NCBI RefSeq assembly: GCF_002846495.1
Contig: NZ_PJNE01000001.1
Coordinates: 1,488,001 to 1,552,000 of the forward strand
Reading direction: 5' to 3'
Source of the DNA: Phycicoccus duodecadis
GTDB lineage: Bacteria; Actinomycetota; Actinomycetes; Actinomycetales; Dermatophilaceae
DNA: 64,000 nucleotides
The notes below the pieces were generated by a model. That model ran no database searches. It saw nothing but the letters and a program-made list of their open reading frames with translations, and had not been told where the DNA came from. Below are positions 18,047-27,666 of the stretch, piece by piece (the stretch's first letter is position 1; every line of letters begins with the position of its first letter). Position numbers and translations under genes: made by a program.

Positions 18047-19446
18047 GTCGCTCCTCCGAAGCGGAAGCCCCGAACCCGGACGGCCGGGGCGCTGACGCAC
18101 CCGTTCCACACGTTCATCAACGGCTGCGCGAGGATCTCCGAGCCGATGGCGTCGACGCGGTGCAGGGCACCGAAGACCGACTCCGAGAACCGCGCCGGCG
18201 CCACGGGCCGGGCCAGCCGCCCGTCCTCGACGAGGAAGCAGGCGTCCCGGCTGCCGCCGGTGAGCGTGGTGGTCTCGGGGTCGATGACGTTGAGGTACCA
18301 GAGGCGCTGGACGTAGAGCCCCCGCTCGACCCCGGCCAGCAGGTCCTCGGTCGCGCCGCCGGCCATCGTGATGCTGGCGGGGACGGCGTGCGGGGTCTCC
18401 TCGCGGGCGATGTGTGCGTGCCCGGTCGGTGGGAGACCGGACCGCGCGGCGCTGGCGAGGTCGGTGACCGCCTGCGCGACCCGGCCCCGCTCCAGCAGCG
18501 GGACGCGCACCGAGGTCGTGCCCTCGAGGTCGAAGGGGAACGGCAGACCGCGCCGGGCGCGGGGGTCGTCGGCCACGTCCACCGCGGCGGCGGCCACGAG
18601 CTCCCCCGGCCGACGCGCCACGGCACCGACGCCGTCGGCGACCGCCTCCCCGGTGAAGCCGAACGCCGAGATGCGCTCCAGGAGCGCCCCGGTGGCGAGC
18701 GGGCCCAGCACGACGTCGTACGTACCATCCGGCAGGTCGACCCGATGCTGCCCCGCGTGTGCCTCCCGCACGGTGCGCACGGCCGCTGCCTCGAGATCCA
18801 GCACCCCGAGCGAGCGGTCGACGTCGGTCCAGTGCGACGTCCCGTCCCCGATCCTGACCGTCAGACCGCCGACCGCCTCGGTCGCACGGGCGTACCGCGA
18901 CACTCCCTGAGCGGTCACCGTGGCGAGCTCGGTCGCCGCGTGCCCGTACATGCCGTAGGCGGCCCCACCCGCACGGGCCGCCTCGGCCATGGTCGCGCGG
19001 GCCGCCGCGGTCCGGGCTCCGGTGTCCCACGCGGCGGTGTCCTCGAGCCACAGCGACGCGTCCTGGTCGTCGGCCTCCGCCGTGGTCGCCGCGACGCGCA
19101 GGGCGGGGAGGTGTCCGTACGCCACCGCGAGCGCGCGAGCGCGCTCGGTGGCCCGCTCGCCGATCGTGCTCGCCGCCTCCAGGTCCGTCGTCGCCACCCG
19201 GGACGCCCGGCCGTCGACCTCCGCCCGGACCATGAGGGTCCACTCGCAGATGTCCTGCGGCTGGTGGACGCGGTCCTGGGCGAAGCGGGTGTAGCCGGCG
19301 TTCCGGGCGGCCAGGAAGGCACTCGCCTGGTCGGCGCCCGCGGCCAGGGCGGACGCGACCGCCGCGTGGCAGGCCGACAGCGCGCGGTCCCTGCCGACGG
19401 CGGCGCGCAGCGGGCCCGCGTCCGTGGACCGGTCGAGGGCGCTCAT
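18043..19446 (-). CDS. tldE: TldE/PmbA-family protein
   Basis: A 467-residue PmbA/TldE homologue (U62 family), the non-metal-binding partner of TldD. The C-terminal domain landmark GGSRDACFLVEDGRLARPV and the preceding WYLNVIDPET segment fit the family; the zinc motif HExxxH is absent, as expected for TldE. The start MSALDRST (19446) overlaps the tldD stop in ATGA, giving equal synthesis of both subunits. TldD/TldE is a cytoplasmic heteromeric metalloprotease that degrades unfolded peptides and matures some ribosomal peptides such as microcin B17. Confidence 0.88.
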   Translation of the reverse strand: MSALDRSTDAGPLRAAVGRDRALSACHAAVASALAAGADQASAFLAARNAGYTRFAQDRVHQPQDICEWTLMVRAEVDGRASRVATTDLEAASTIGERATERARALAVAYGHLPALRVAATTAEADDQDASLWLEDTAAWDTGARTAAARATMAEAARAGGAAYGMYGHAATELATVTAQGVSRYARATEAVGGLTVRIGDGTSHWTDVDRSLGVLDLEAAAVRTVREAHAGQHRVDLPDGTYDVVLGPLATGALLERISAFGFTGEAVADGVGAVARRPGELVAAAAVDVADDPRARRGLPFPFDLEGTTSVRVPLLERGRVAQAVTDLASAARSGLPPTGHAHIAREETPHAVPASITMAGGATEDLLAGVERGLYVQRLWYLNVIDPETTTLTGGSRDACFLVEDGRLARPVAPARFSESVFGALHRVDAIGSEILAQPLMNVWNGCVSAPAVRVRGFRFGGAT

Positions 19447-20957
19447 CCCATCACCCCGATCCGCACCGAGCGCACGAGCGTCGGCGCGGCGCCGTGGCCG
19501 AGGAAGCCCCACTGCTTGGGCTCACCCTTGCCGCACGGCATGCCGAAGGACCGGAACTCCTCGGGGCCGGCCACGGCCTCGACCGATCCCCAGAACTGCG
19601 GTGTCAGGCCTCCGTAGGAGAACCCCCGCAGGAGACGACCCCGTCGCCCGCGCCGGACCTCCCACGCCACCTCGGTACCGAACTGGAAGGCCAGCCGCCG
19701 GTCGTCGATCGACCAGCTGCGGTTGTCGTCCACGTAGTAGCCGTCCCCCATCCGGTCCAGCAGCTCCGGCAGGCTCCCGGTGCCGGGCTCGAGGTAGACG
19801 TTGGTCGCGAAGGGGACGGGGAGGTAGGCCCATCCGTCGGACCGAGCCGCGCCCGAGGTCTGCCGGCCGTGACGGGCGGCGGACTCCCGGCTGGACAGCA
19901 CCTCGCGCAGGACGCCCTCGTCGACCAGGGTGCGCCGGACGGCGGGGGTGCCCTCGTCGTCCCAGGCGAAGGTCCCCCGGGTGCCGGGGAGCGTGGGGTC
20001 GGCCACGATCGTCACGGCCGGGGAGCCGTAGCGGAGGGAGCCGATGTCGGCGGGCTGGACCCAGGAGGTACCGGCGAAGTTCGTCTCGTCGCCGAGGATG
20101 CGGTCGAGCTCGATGGCGTGCCCCACGGACTCGTGGATCTGCAGCGCCATCTGGGCCGGGCCGATGACGACCGACGCGGTGCCGGCCGGCGCGTGGGGGG
20201 CGGTGAGGAGCTGGGCCGCCTCCTCCCCCACCCGGGCCGCCTCGCTGGGCAGGGACAGCCCGGTCACGTACTCCCACCCGCCGGCTGCGGTGTTGCCGTG
20301 GAAGGAGTTGGGGTAGCTGCGTCGTTGCACCCCGGACGCGTCGGCGGCGGTCGCCTGCAGGACGGCGCCCGACTCGACCAGGTGCTGGTGCTGGCGCGAG
20401 CCCTCGCTGTCGGCGTAGTGCTTGTGCTGACGCTTGGCGTTGAGCCCGGCGGTGACCGACCGCACGGCGCGCGGTGCCGACGCGGCGTGCACCGCCTCCT
20501 GCAGGAGCTGGTGTCGCTCCTCGTCGCGCACGGCGAACGGGTCGAGCCCGACCGGTACCTCCCACCGCCCACTGGACGGAGCCCGTGGAGGGAGCTCGGT
20601 CCGCGCCAGGCCCGAGCCGGCGCGCGCCGAGCGCACGGCCTGTTCGGCGGCCAGCCGCGGCGCCCGGGCGCCGGGCGAGCCCGGCCCGGTCAGGGGTACC
20701 GCGGCGAAACCCCAGGCGCCGTCGACCAGCACGCGGACGCCGATCCCGGCGTTGTGCTCGCTGCGCTCGTCCAGCTCGCCGCTGCGCGCGGTGTACAGGC
20801 GCAGCTCCTCGGCCTCGACCAGGCGCACGTCGGCGAACGTCAGGCCGGCGACCTCGGTGGCGGCGAGCGCCTCCTCCATCAGCCGGGTCGCGTGGGGGTC
20901 GTCGGCCAGGTCGCCCCAGCCGTGCGCGGTCGGTGGGGAGGCCGCGGCGGCGCTCAT
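19443..20957 (-). CDS. tldD: TldD-family zinc metalloprotease subunit
   Basis: A 504-residue TldD homologue. The metal motif HESVGH (HExxxH, in LQIHESVGHAIELD) is intact at about residue 270, and the conserved C-terminal Cys motif SFGMPCGKGEPKQ is present. The active site is therefore complete. TldD cleaves small unfolded peptides that enter the narrow TldD/TldE chamber. Here the pair lies in a peptide-importer operon, suggesting that imported peptides or a modified peptide are its substrate. It overlaps a Gfo/Idh/MocA gene upstream and tldE downstream. Confidence 0.92.
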   Translation of the reverse strand: MSAAAASPPTAHGWGDLADDPHATRLMEEALAATEVAGLTFADVRLVEAEELRLYTARSGELDERSEHNAGIGVRVLVDGAWGFAAVPLTGPGSPGARAPRLAAEQAVRSARAGSGLARTELPPRAPSSGRWEVPVGLDPFAVRDEERHQLLQEAVHAASAPRAVRSVTAGLNAKRQHKHYADSEGSRQHQHLVESGAVLQATAADASGVQRRSYPNSFHGNTAAGGWEYVTGLSLPSEAARVGEEAAQLLTAPHAPAGTASVVIGPAQMALQIHESVGHAIELDRILGDETNFAGTSWVQPADIGSLRYGSPAVTIVADPTLPGTRGTFAWDDEGTPAVRRTLVDEGVLREVLSSRESAARHGRQTSGAARSDGWAYLPVPFATNVYLEPGTGSLPELLDRMGDGYYVDDNRSWSIDDRRLAFQFGTEVAWEVRRGRRGRLLRGFSYGGLTPQFWGSVEAVAGPEEFRSFGMPCGKGEPKQWGFLGHGAAPTLVRSVRIGVMG

Positions 20958-22078
20958 GCCTGCGTCAGGGGGAAGTCGACCCAGGCGCGACGACGGAACG
21001 ATGCCTCGAAGGCGTTGATCGTCTCCTGCACCAGGGCGCCCTGGCGGAAGTCACCCTGGTTCTCGGGGCCACCGTCCAGGATCTCGGTGGCGAAGTTGCG
21101 GACCAGGTTGGAGTAGAAAAGGAAGGGCCAGGGCTCGAGGGAGGAGCCGCCCTCCGGGAAGAAGCGCTGGGGGATCTCCATCTCCTTGAACTCGACCGAC
21201 CCCTTCGTGGCGCCCTTGAGCGTCTGGCAGATGCCTTCCTCCTCGACGAGCCGGACGATGAGGGCGCCCTCGGACCCGTAGATCCGCACCTCGATCCCGG
21301 GGAAGTTACCGACCGTGACGAACGAGGACTGCACCGAGGCCAGCCCACCACCGGCGAACTCCGCGATGAACATGTCACCGTCGTCGATGTTCATCCGGGT
21401 CATCGCGCCCGTGTCCCTGACCACCCGCTCCGGGACGAAGTTGCGCATCGTGCCGACGACGGACTCCAGCGCCGTGCCCATCCACCAGTGCATGATGTCG
21501 ATGACCGGCGCCCCGTAGCCCTCGATCGAGGCCACCTGCAGGAAGTCCGGGTCGCCGGCGTCGCCCTGCTGGCGCAGCGGGGTCTGGGGGTCCAGCCACT
21601 GGCTGTTCTGCTCGTACGCGTTGAGCATGTACGGCCTGCCGACCCAGCCGTCACGGATGAGCTCGGCGGCGTACATCACCGCGGGGGCGTACCGGAAGGT
21701 GAAGCCCAGCTTGGTCTTCAGACCCTTGCTGTCGGCGAGCTCGGCGGCCCGGACGACCTCCCGGTAGTCGTGGTTGACGGGCTTCTCGCACAGCACGTGC
21801 TTGCCGGCCTCGAGGGCGGCCATGGTCACCTCGAAGTGCGCCGCATCCCCGGTCACGACGTCGATGACGTCGATGTCCGGGTCCTCCACCAGCTCGCGGT
21901 AGTCGGTGCTGGTCCGCTCGACCCCGAACTCCTGGGCCGCCCGGGCGAGCGAGTCGGCATCGACGTCCGAGAGCGCCACCACCTGGCAGCGCGGGTCGCG
22001 CTGCCAGCCGGGGATGTGCGATCGGACGGCCCAGCGGCCCGTGCCGACCATACCGATGCGAAGGGGCTGAGCGGTCAT
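20954..22078 (-). CDS. Gfo/Idh/MocA-family oxidoreductase (second)
   Basis: A 374-residue NAD(P)-dependent oxidoreductase. The Rossmann motif is RIGMVGTGRWAVRSH; the family EKP motif is in VLCEKPVNHDY near residue 98; the C-terminal domain contains APVIDIMHWW with the usual catalytic His. It differs clearly from the 14639 enzyme, so two separate redox steps are likely. The ATG overlaps the stop of the importer ATPase gene, and its stop overlaps tldD. Confidence 0.9.
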   Translation of the reverse strand: MTAQPLRIGMVGTGRWAVRSHIPGWQRDPRCQVVALSDVDADSLARAAQEFGVERTSTDYRELVEDPDIDVIDVVTGDAAHFEVTMAALEAGKHVLCEKPVNHDYREVVRAAELADSKGLKTKLGFTFRYAPAVMYAAELIRDGWVGRPYMLNAYEQNSQWLDPQTPLRQQGDAGDPDFLQVASIEGYGAPVIDIMHWWMGTALESVVGTMRNFVPERVVRDTGAMTRMNIDDGDMFIAEFAGGGLASVQSSFVTVGNFPGIEVRIYGSEGALIVRLVEEEGICQTLKGATKGSVEFKEMEIPQRFFPEGGSSLEPWPFLFYSNLVRNFATEILDGGPENQGDFRQGALVQETINAFEASFRRRAWVDFPLTQA

Positions 22079-23118
22079 GACTGTGTCTCCTGGTGTCGAG
22101 GTGATGGGGATGGAAGGTTGTCGGCGGTGGCGCGGCGGCAGCGGCTCGTGTGCGCCGGGCCGACGTCCCGCAGCGCGGTCGGCCAGCCGTCGCAGGCCGG
22201 CTCGTGGAGCTCGCAGCGAGGGGCGAAGCGACAGGTCGGGCCGAGACCGACCAGCTGCGGGGGGCTGCCGGGGATGACGCGCAGCTCCTGGTCACGGGGC
22301 ACGGCGCCGGGCAGGGCCCCGAGCAGCGCCCGGGTGTAGGGGTGGCGCGGCGACTCCAGCAGCGTCGCGGTGTCCGCGAGCTCGACGATCTGACCGGCGT
22401 ACATGACGGCCACCCGGTCGCAGACCTGCGAGACCACGGACAGGTCGTGGCTGACGAGGATGAGGCCCGTCCCCAGGTCCCTCTGGAGGGAGAGTAGGAG
22501 CGCCAGGATCTGGTCCTGGATGAGCACGTCGAGAGCGGTGGTCGGCTCGTCGGCCACGATGAGGTCGGGCTTCTGCGCGAGGGCGATCGCGATCACCGTC
22601 CGCTGGAGCATGCCGCCGCTGAACTGGTGCGGGTAGTCACGCAGCCGCGTCTCGGGGGCCGGCAGGCCGACCTGGTGCAGCAGCTCGAGGACGCGGGCGT
22701 CGCCGGCCTGCCCCGTCGGTCCGCCCGAGGCCCCCACCGCCTCCGCGACCTGCTCGCCGATCCGGCGGACGGGGTTCAGGGAGGTCATCGGGTTCTGCGG
22801 GATCATCGCCACCCGGCGTCCCCACAGCTCGCGCAACCGGCGCGGCGGCAGGGACAGGATGTCGTCGACGTCGTGCGCCGGGTACCCGACGGTCCCGCTG
22901 ACCGTCGACTGCGGCGTCGGGCGCAGCCCGAGCAGGGCACGACAGGTCACACTCTTGCCGGAGCCGGTCTCGCCCACCACGCCGAGCACCTCGCCCTGGC
23001 GCAGCTGCAGGCTGACGCCGTCGGCGGCCATCACGTCGCCGGCGTCGCTGGGGATCGCCACCCGGAGGTCGTGGACGTCGAGCAGCAGCTCTCCGCGCGG
23101 TGGTTCGTGAGGCGTCAT
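22075..23118 (-). CDS. Oligopeptide ABC transporter ATP-binding protein, DppD/OppD type
   Basis: A 347-residue ATPase from ATG 23118. It has Walker [11 protein letters not shown]-loop IPQNPMTSLNP, signature FSGGMLQRTVIAIALA, Walker B LIVADEPTTALD, and the C-terminal oligopeptide-transporter extension with Cys residues (CRFAPRCELHEPAC), a site that binds an iron-sulfur cluster in some DppD proteins. It pairs with the DppF-type ATPase at 26653. The longer open frame upstream is antisense noise. Confidence 0.93.
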   Translation of the reverse strand: MTPHEPPRGELLLDVHDLRVAIPSDAGDVMAADGVSLQLRQGEVLGVVGETGSGKSVTCRALLGLRPTPQSTVSGTVGYPAHDVDDILSLPPRRLRELWGRRVAMIPQNPMTSLNPVRRIGEQVAEAVGASGGPTGQAGDARVLELLHQVGLPAPETRLRDYPHQFSGGMLQRTVIAIALAQKPDLIVADEPTTALDVLIQDQILALLLSLQRDLGTGLILVSHDLSVVSQVCDRVAVMYAGQIVELADTATLLESPRHPYTRALLGALPGAVPRDQELRVIPGSPPQLVGLGPTCRFAPRCELHEPACDGWPTALRDVGPAHTSRCRRATADNLPSPSPRHQETQS

Positions 23119-23159
23119 CCCGGCTCCTCCGGTCGGTGCCGGGCTGCGGCCCGCGGTAC

Positions 23160-24050
23160 TCACTGCTTGGCCCGGAAGAGGTCGGCGAGACCGTCGCCCA
23201 GGAGGCTGAACGCCACGCCCAGCAGGACCAGGGCGAGCCCCGGGATCAGGGACAGCTGCCAGTTGGAGAGCACGTAGGCCTGGCCCCCCGAGATCATCGA
23301 GCCCCATTCGGGCGTGGGCTGCGGGATGCCGATGCCGAGGAAGCCGAGCGAGGCGCCCAGGAGCACGTTGCCGACCGCGTCGACCATGGCGAACACGGTC
23401 ACGAAGGGCAGCACGCTGGGGAGTACGTGCCGGGCGAGGATCCGGCGGCGGGAGTACCCGAGGCATCCGGCGGCCACGACGTAGCCGTACCGGCTCGCCG
23501 ACAGCGTCTGCCCGTGGGCGATGCGGGCGTAGCCCACCCAGCTGGCGATCCACAGCGCGATGAACATGTTGCGCAGGCTCGGCCCGAGGGCCGCGATGAT
23601 CGCGATGACGAGCACGATGAACGGGAAGGCGAAGAACAGGTCGACGATGCGCATGACGACGGCGTCGACCCAGCCGCCCGCGTAGGCGCTGGCCATCCCG
23701 ATCGCCGTGCCCACCACGAGCGTCACCGTCGTGGCCCCGAAGGCGATGGCGAGGTCGTAGCGGCCGCCGTACAGGAGGCGGGCCCAGAGGTCGCGGCCGA
23801 ACTCGTCGGTCCCGAGCAGGTGGCCCCCGGTGCCAGGGGTCACCAGGACAGCGAGCGCGTCGATCTCCGTGGGCGAGTAGGACGTGAACAGCGGCGCCCC
23901 GAGGCACAGCACCGAGATGAGGAGCAGCAGGCCCGAGCCGAGGTACAGCGCCGGGCGACCGCGCACGGCCCGCGGCAGCGGGACGGCCAGCCGGCGGGCC
24001 CGGCGGGGTGCGGAGCCCGTCCCGAGCTGGGCCGGGTCGAGGACGGTCAT
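23160..24050 (-). CDS. Oligopeptide ABC transporter permease, DppC type
   Basis: A 296-residue membrane protein with a first membrane segment near residues 35-55, the external loop HLLGTDEFGRDLWARLLYGG (hallmark of DppC/OppC), and the EAA-type loop near GYSRRRILARHVLP. It forms the channel with the DppB-type permease, whose stop codon overlaps its ATG at 24047-24050. Confidence 0.94.
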   Translation of the reverse strand: MTVLDPAQLGTGSAPRRARRLAVPLPRAVRGRPALYLGSGLLLLISVLCLGAPLFTSYSPTEIDALAVLVTPGTGGHLLGTDEFGRDLWARLLYGGRYDLAIAFGATTVTLVVGTAIGMASAYAGGWVDAVVMRIVDLFFAFPFIVLVIAIIAALGPSLRNMFIALWIASWVGYARIAHGQTLSASRYGYVVAAGCLGYSRRRILARHVLPSVLPFVTVFAMVDAVGNVLLGASLGFLGIGIPQPTPEWGSMISGGQAYVLSNWQLSLIPGLALVLLGVAFSLLGDGLADLFRAKQ

Positions 24051-25000
24051 CGCTGCACCCCCGCGGCCAGACGGGGGTCCAGGAGGCCGTGGACGACGTC
24101 GGTGAGCAGGTTGACCAGGACCACGAAGACGGCGAGCACCAGGGCCACCGCCTGCACCACCGGGTAGTCGCGGGTCGAGACCGCGCCGACCAGGAGGCTG
24201 CCGAGACCCGGGATCGAGAAGACGTTCTCCACCACGACCGTCCCGCCCACGAGGAACGCCAGGTTGATGCCGAACACCACGGCGACCGGTCCGATCGCGT
24301 TGCGCAGCACGTGCCGCAGCAGGATCCGGGACTCCGAGATCCCCTTGAGCCGCGCGATCGTCACGAAGTCCGCCTCCAGGACGGTGATGGTGCTGGACCG
24401 CAGCGAGCGCACCAGCACCGTGGAGAACGGGATGGCCAGCGTCAGCGCCGGGAGGACGAGGTGCCCCAGGTGGCTGGCGACACCGGTCCCGTAGCCGCCG
24501 ATCGGAGCCCACCCGAGCGTGAGGCCGAAGACGAGGATGAGCACGATCCCGACCAGGAAGGCCGGCAGGGCGAAACCGAGGGTGAAGAGGACCCGGGTCG
24601 CCTGGTCGACCAGGCCGCCCCGGCGGACCGCCGCCCAGATCCCCAGCGGGATGCTGAGGGCGGCGCAGAAGACCGCGGTGAGGCCGACGAGCATGAGCGA
24701 GGCCCCCGTCCGGTCGAGGAGCAGCTCCCCGACCGGACGGTGGTACTGGTAGGACTCCCCGAAGGACCCGGTCATCGCGCCCTTGAGGAACATCCAGTAC
24801 TGCTCGAGCAACGGCCGGTCCAGACCCAGCGTCCTGCGGATGCCGGCTGCGGCCTCCGGGGTGTAGCGGTTGCCGAGGATCTGTTGGGCCGGGTCGCCGG
24901 GAACCAGACGCAGGAGCAGGAAGCTCACGAGCGTGATCCCGAACAGGACCGGCACCAGGTTCGCCACCCTCGACCAGCGCAGGTTCACCGACGACCCCAT
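24047..25000 (-). CDS. Oligopeptide ABC transporter permease, DppB type
   Basis: A 317-residue membrane protein beginning with a short polar stretch and a first membrane segment (VPVLFGITLVSFLLLRLVPG), the standard DppB/OppB N-terminus, followed by the GDPA motif and about five more helices. It is three bases after the binding-protein gene and overlaps the DppC-type gene. Confidence 0.94.
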   Translation of the reverse strand: MGSSVNLRWSRVANLVPVLFGITLVSFLLLRLVPGDPAQQILGNRYTPEAAAGIRRTLGLDRPLLEQYWMFLKGAMTGSFGESYQYHRPVGELLLDRTGASLMLVGLTAVFCAALSIPLGIWAAVRRGGLVDQATRVLFTLGFALPAFLVGIVLILVFGLTLGWAPIGGYGTGVASHLGHLVLPALTLAIPFSTVLVRSLRSSTITVLEADFVTIARLKGISESRILLRHVLRNAIGPVAVVFGINLAFLVGGTVVVENVFSIPGLGSLLVGAVSTRDYPVVQAVALVLAVFVVLVNLLTDVVHGLLDPRLAAGVQR

Positions 25001-25003
25001 GGC

Positions 25004-26611
25004 TCAGTGCCCCTCGACCGTGAGGGTCAGCAGCGAGTCGTTGTAGTTGCCCAGGGGGGAGGCCTTGAAACCCTTGACCCAGGAGCCGCTGGCGTACCGG
25101 AAGGGCGCGTAGGCGAGTGGGATGAAGGGCACCTGGTCGGCGATGGCCGTCTGGATCTGGGCGTACAGGTCGGCCCGCTTGGTCGTGTCGGTCTCCGAGC
25201 GCGCCTGGTTGACCAGCGCGGTGACGGCCTCGTCCTTCCAGTAGCTGTTGAAGGCGTTCGCGCCGCCGCCGCCGTCAGCACCGAACGTCGCCACCTCGTC
25301 GGGGTCGATGATGTCGTTCGTCCAGTAGCGCATGCCCATCCCGTTGGTGCCGGGACGCTGCTTGTCGTACGCCGTCGACAGCTCGAAGGACTGGATGTCG
25401 ACGGTGATCCCGATCTTCGCGAGGTCGTCCTTGATCACGACCGCCTGCGCCTGGCCGGCCGCGTCGGCACTGACCGCGATGAGCGGGATGGTGAACCCGT
25501 CGGGGTAGCCCGCGTCAGCGAGCAGCTGCTTGGCCTTGGCCAGGTCCTGCTTCGGCTCCGGCGCGGCCTCGTCCCAGAACAGCATCTTGTACGGGAAGAA
25601 GGTGTTGGCGACCTTCGCGTTGCCCTGGTAGGCGAGGGTGTTCATCCGGCCGAGGTCCAGCGCCGCTTTGATGGCCTGGCGGACCTTGACGTTGTCGAGC
25701 GGCTTGGTCTTGAGCGGCAGCGACACGAAGTCGACACGGGTGGAGTCGAACAGGTCGACCCGCAGCTTCGGGTTGGCCTGGATCTGCTTGAGGACGTTGC
25801 CCGCGGGGTTCTCGATCACGTCGACCTGCCCGCCCTGGAGCTGGAGGAGACGGGTGTTGTCGTCGGTCACGATGCTGACCTCGACGGTCTTGATCTTGGG
25901 CTTGGGGCCCCAGTAGTTGTCGTTGCGGGTGAGCACGAGGTTGCTCTGCGCCGACAGGCTCGTCACCTTGAAGGGCCCGGCGCCGTACGGCGTCTTGTCG
26001 AAGAAGTCCTTGTCGGCCTCGACGGCCTTCTGCGGCAGGACCGCGTAGGCGTACATCGCGAGGTCGGCGAGCAGGGGAGCGTGCGGGGTGGAGAGCTTGA
26101 TGGTCAACGTCTGGTCGTCGGTCGCCGTGATGTCGGTGACCGGCGTGATGAGGAAGCCCCACGCGCTGTCCTCCCCGGCACGCGCCCGCTCGATCGACCA
26201 CTTCGCGTCCTGGGCGGTGACCGGCGTCCCGTCGGCGAACTTCACGCCCGGACGCAGGTGGAAGGTGTAGGTCAGCTGGTCGGCACTGATCTCCCACTTG
26301 TCGGCCAGGTCGGGGACGATCTTCGTTCCGGTGGGGTCGGTCTGCACCAGCCGCGCGTAGATGTTCTGGTCGAGCCAGATGGACTCGTTGGCCGACGCCT
26401 GGATGGGGTCGAGGGTGTCGACGGCCACCGCGTTGGCGAGCTTCAGGGTGTCGACCGAGCTCGTGGCGCCCGGGGAGGAGTCCGCGGTCTCCTTGGTCCC
26501 GCCGCCACCACAGGCGCTGAGGGTGAGGGCCAGCGTCAGCAGGCCGCCGAGAGCGGCGGTCGACCGCGTCCGGGGCGTACGGCGTGCGGGTGAGGCGATG
26601 GACGGTGTCAT
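25004..26611 (-). CDS. Peptide-binding lipoprotein (SBP_bac_5 family)
   Basis: A 535-residue extracellular solute-binding protein family 5 member. The signal peptide ends in a lipobox (LALTLSACGGGG), so it is anchored outside the membrane. The family motif NANVAVDTLDPIQ-like region and the ADKWEISADQLTYTFHLRPG block are visible near residue 110. It provides the substrate specificity of the importer (peptides, opines, sugars or nickel chelates in other members). It is the second transporter gene, 41 bases after the DppF-type ATPase. Confidence 0.93.
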   Translation of the reverse strand: MTPSIASPARRTPRTRSTAALGGLLTLALTLSACGGGGTKETADSSPGATSSVDTLKLANAVAVDTLDPIQASANESIWLDQNIYARLVQTDPTGTKIVPDLADKWEISADQLTYTFHLRPGVKFADGTPVTAQDAKWSIERARAGEDSAWGFLITPVTDITATDDQTLTIKLSTPHAPLLADLAMYAYAVLPQKAVEADKDFFDKTPYGAGPFKVTSLSAQSNLVLTRNDNYWGPKPKIKTVEVSIVTDDNTRLLQLQGGQVDVIENPAGNVLKQIQANPKLRVDLFDSTRVDFVSLPLKTKPLDNVKVRQAIKAALDLGRMNTLAYQGNAKVANTFFPYKMLFWDEAAPEPKQDLAKAKQLLADAGYPDGFTIPLIAVSADAAGQAQAVVIKDDLAKIGITVDIQSFELSTAYDKQRPGTNGMGMRYWTNDIIDPDEVATFGADGGGGANAFNSYWKDEAVTALVNQARSETDTTKRADLYAQIQTAIADQVPFIPLAYAPFRYASGSWVKGFKASPLGNYNDSLLTLTVEGH

Positions 26612-26652
26612 GAGCTTCTCCTGGGGAGGTGGGGGTTGGTGTCCTGCGAGGT

Positions 26653-27666
26653 TCACGGTGTCGCCGGCGGATCGGGGTCGGGGGTGGAGCCCTCGTGCAG
26701 ATGGCACGCGGCCTGGAGCCCACCGGCGATGGGCGTCAGCCTCGGCCGCGTGGTGCGGCAGACGTCCATCACGAAGGGGCACCGGGTGTGGAAGGTGCAT
26801 CCCGCGGGGGGCGATGCGGGGTCCGGCAGCTCACCGGCGACCGCGCTCGAGGTGGACCGGCTACGCCCGAGGGCCGGAGCCGCGTTCAGCAGGGCCTGGG
26901 TGTACGGATGCGCCGGGCCGGCGAACAGCGCGTCCGCCGGGCCGGTCTCGACGACCCTGCCGAGGTAGAGGACGACGACCCGGTCGGCGATGCGCTCGAG
27001 GACGGCGAGGTCGTGGGTGATGAAGACGTACGCCAGGTCCAGCTCGCGCTGGAGTCGCTGGAACAGGTTGAGCACCTGGGCCTGCACCGACACGTCGAGC
27101 GCCGACACCGGTTCGTCGGCGACGATCAGCCGGGGGCCGGCGGCCAGCGCCCGGGCGATGCTGACCCGCTGCCGCCCCCCACCGGACAGCTGTCCCGGCT
27201 TGCGCTCGGACCAGGCCGCCGGGAAACCGACCTGCTCCAGCAGCTCGGCGACCCGGGCCCGGCGCTCCTCGCGCGAGGTCATCCCCCCGACCGTGAGCAC
27301 CTCCTCGATCGCGCTGCCGATCGTCAGGTAGGGGTTGAGGGAGGTGTACGGGTCCTGGAGCACGACCTGCACGTCCCGGCGCAGCTGATGCGCCCGGGCC
27401 GCGCCCGCGGTGTCGGGTGAGCTCCCGTCGATGAGCACCTGACCCGACGTCGGTCGTTCGAGGCGCAGCAGCAGGCGCCCGAGGGTGCTCTTGCCCGACC
27501 CCGTCTCGCCGACCACGCCCAGCGTGCGACCGCTCTCGACCGTGAGGTCCACGTCGTCGACGGCACGCAGGACTCGGGCGGGCGCGTTCCCGACCCACTG
27601 ACGGACCGAGCGCGGGAAGGGGTAGTGCTTGGACAGCCCCCGTGCCTCGAGCAGCGGGGTGGTCAT
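26653..27666 (-). CDS. Oligopeptide ABC transporter ATP-binding protein, DppF/OppF type
   Basis: A 337-residue ATPase with Walker [11 protein letters not shown]-loop [10 protein letters not shown], Walker [13 protein letters not shown] and the C-terminal oligopeptide extension ([14 protein letters not shown]). The signature reads [15 protein letters not shown], with Gly in place of the usual Gln, an uncommon variant. The ATG overlaps the stop of a 32-codon leader ORF, so its translation is probably coupled to that leader. It is the first long gene of the operon, ahead of the binding protein, permeases and DppD-type ATPase. Confidence 0.92.
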   Translation of the reverse strand: MTTPLLEARGLSKHYPFPRSVRQWVGNAPARVLRAVDDVDLTVESGRTLGVVGETGSGKSTLGRLLLRLERPTSGQVLIDGSSPDTAGAARAHQLRRDVQVVLQDPYTSLNPYLTIGSAIEEVLTVGGMTSREERRARVAELLEQVGFPAAWSERKPGQLSGGGRQRVSIARALAAGPRLIVADEPVSALDVSVQAQVLNLFQRLQRELDLAYVFITHDLAVLERIADRVVVLYLGRVVETGPADALFAGPAHPYTQALLNAAPALGRSRSTSSAVAGELPDPASPPAGCTFHTRCPFVMDVCRTTRPRLTPIAGGLQAACHLHEGSTPDPDPPATP

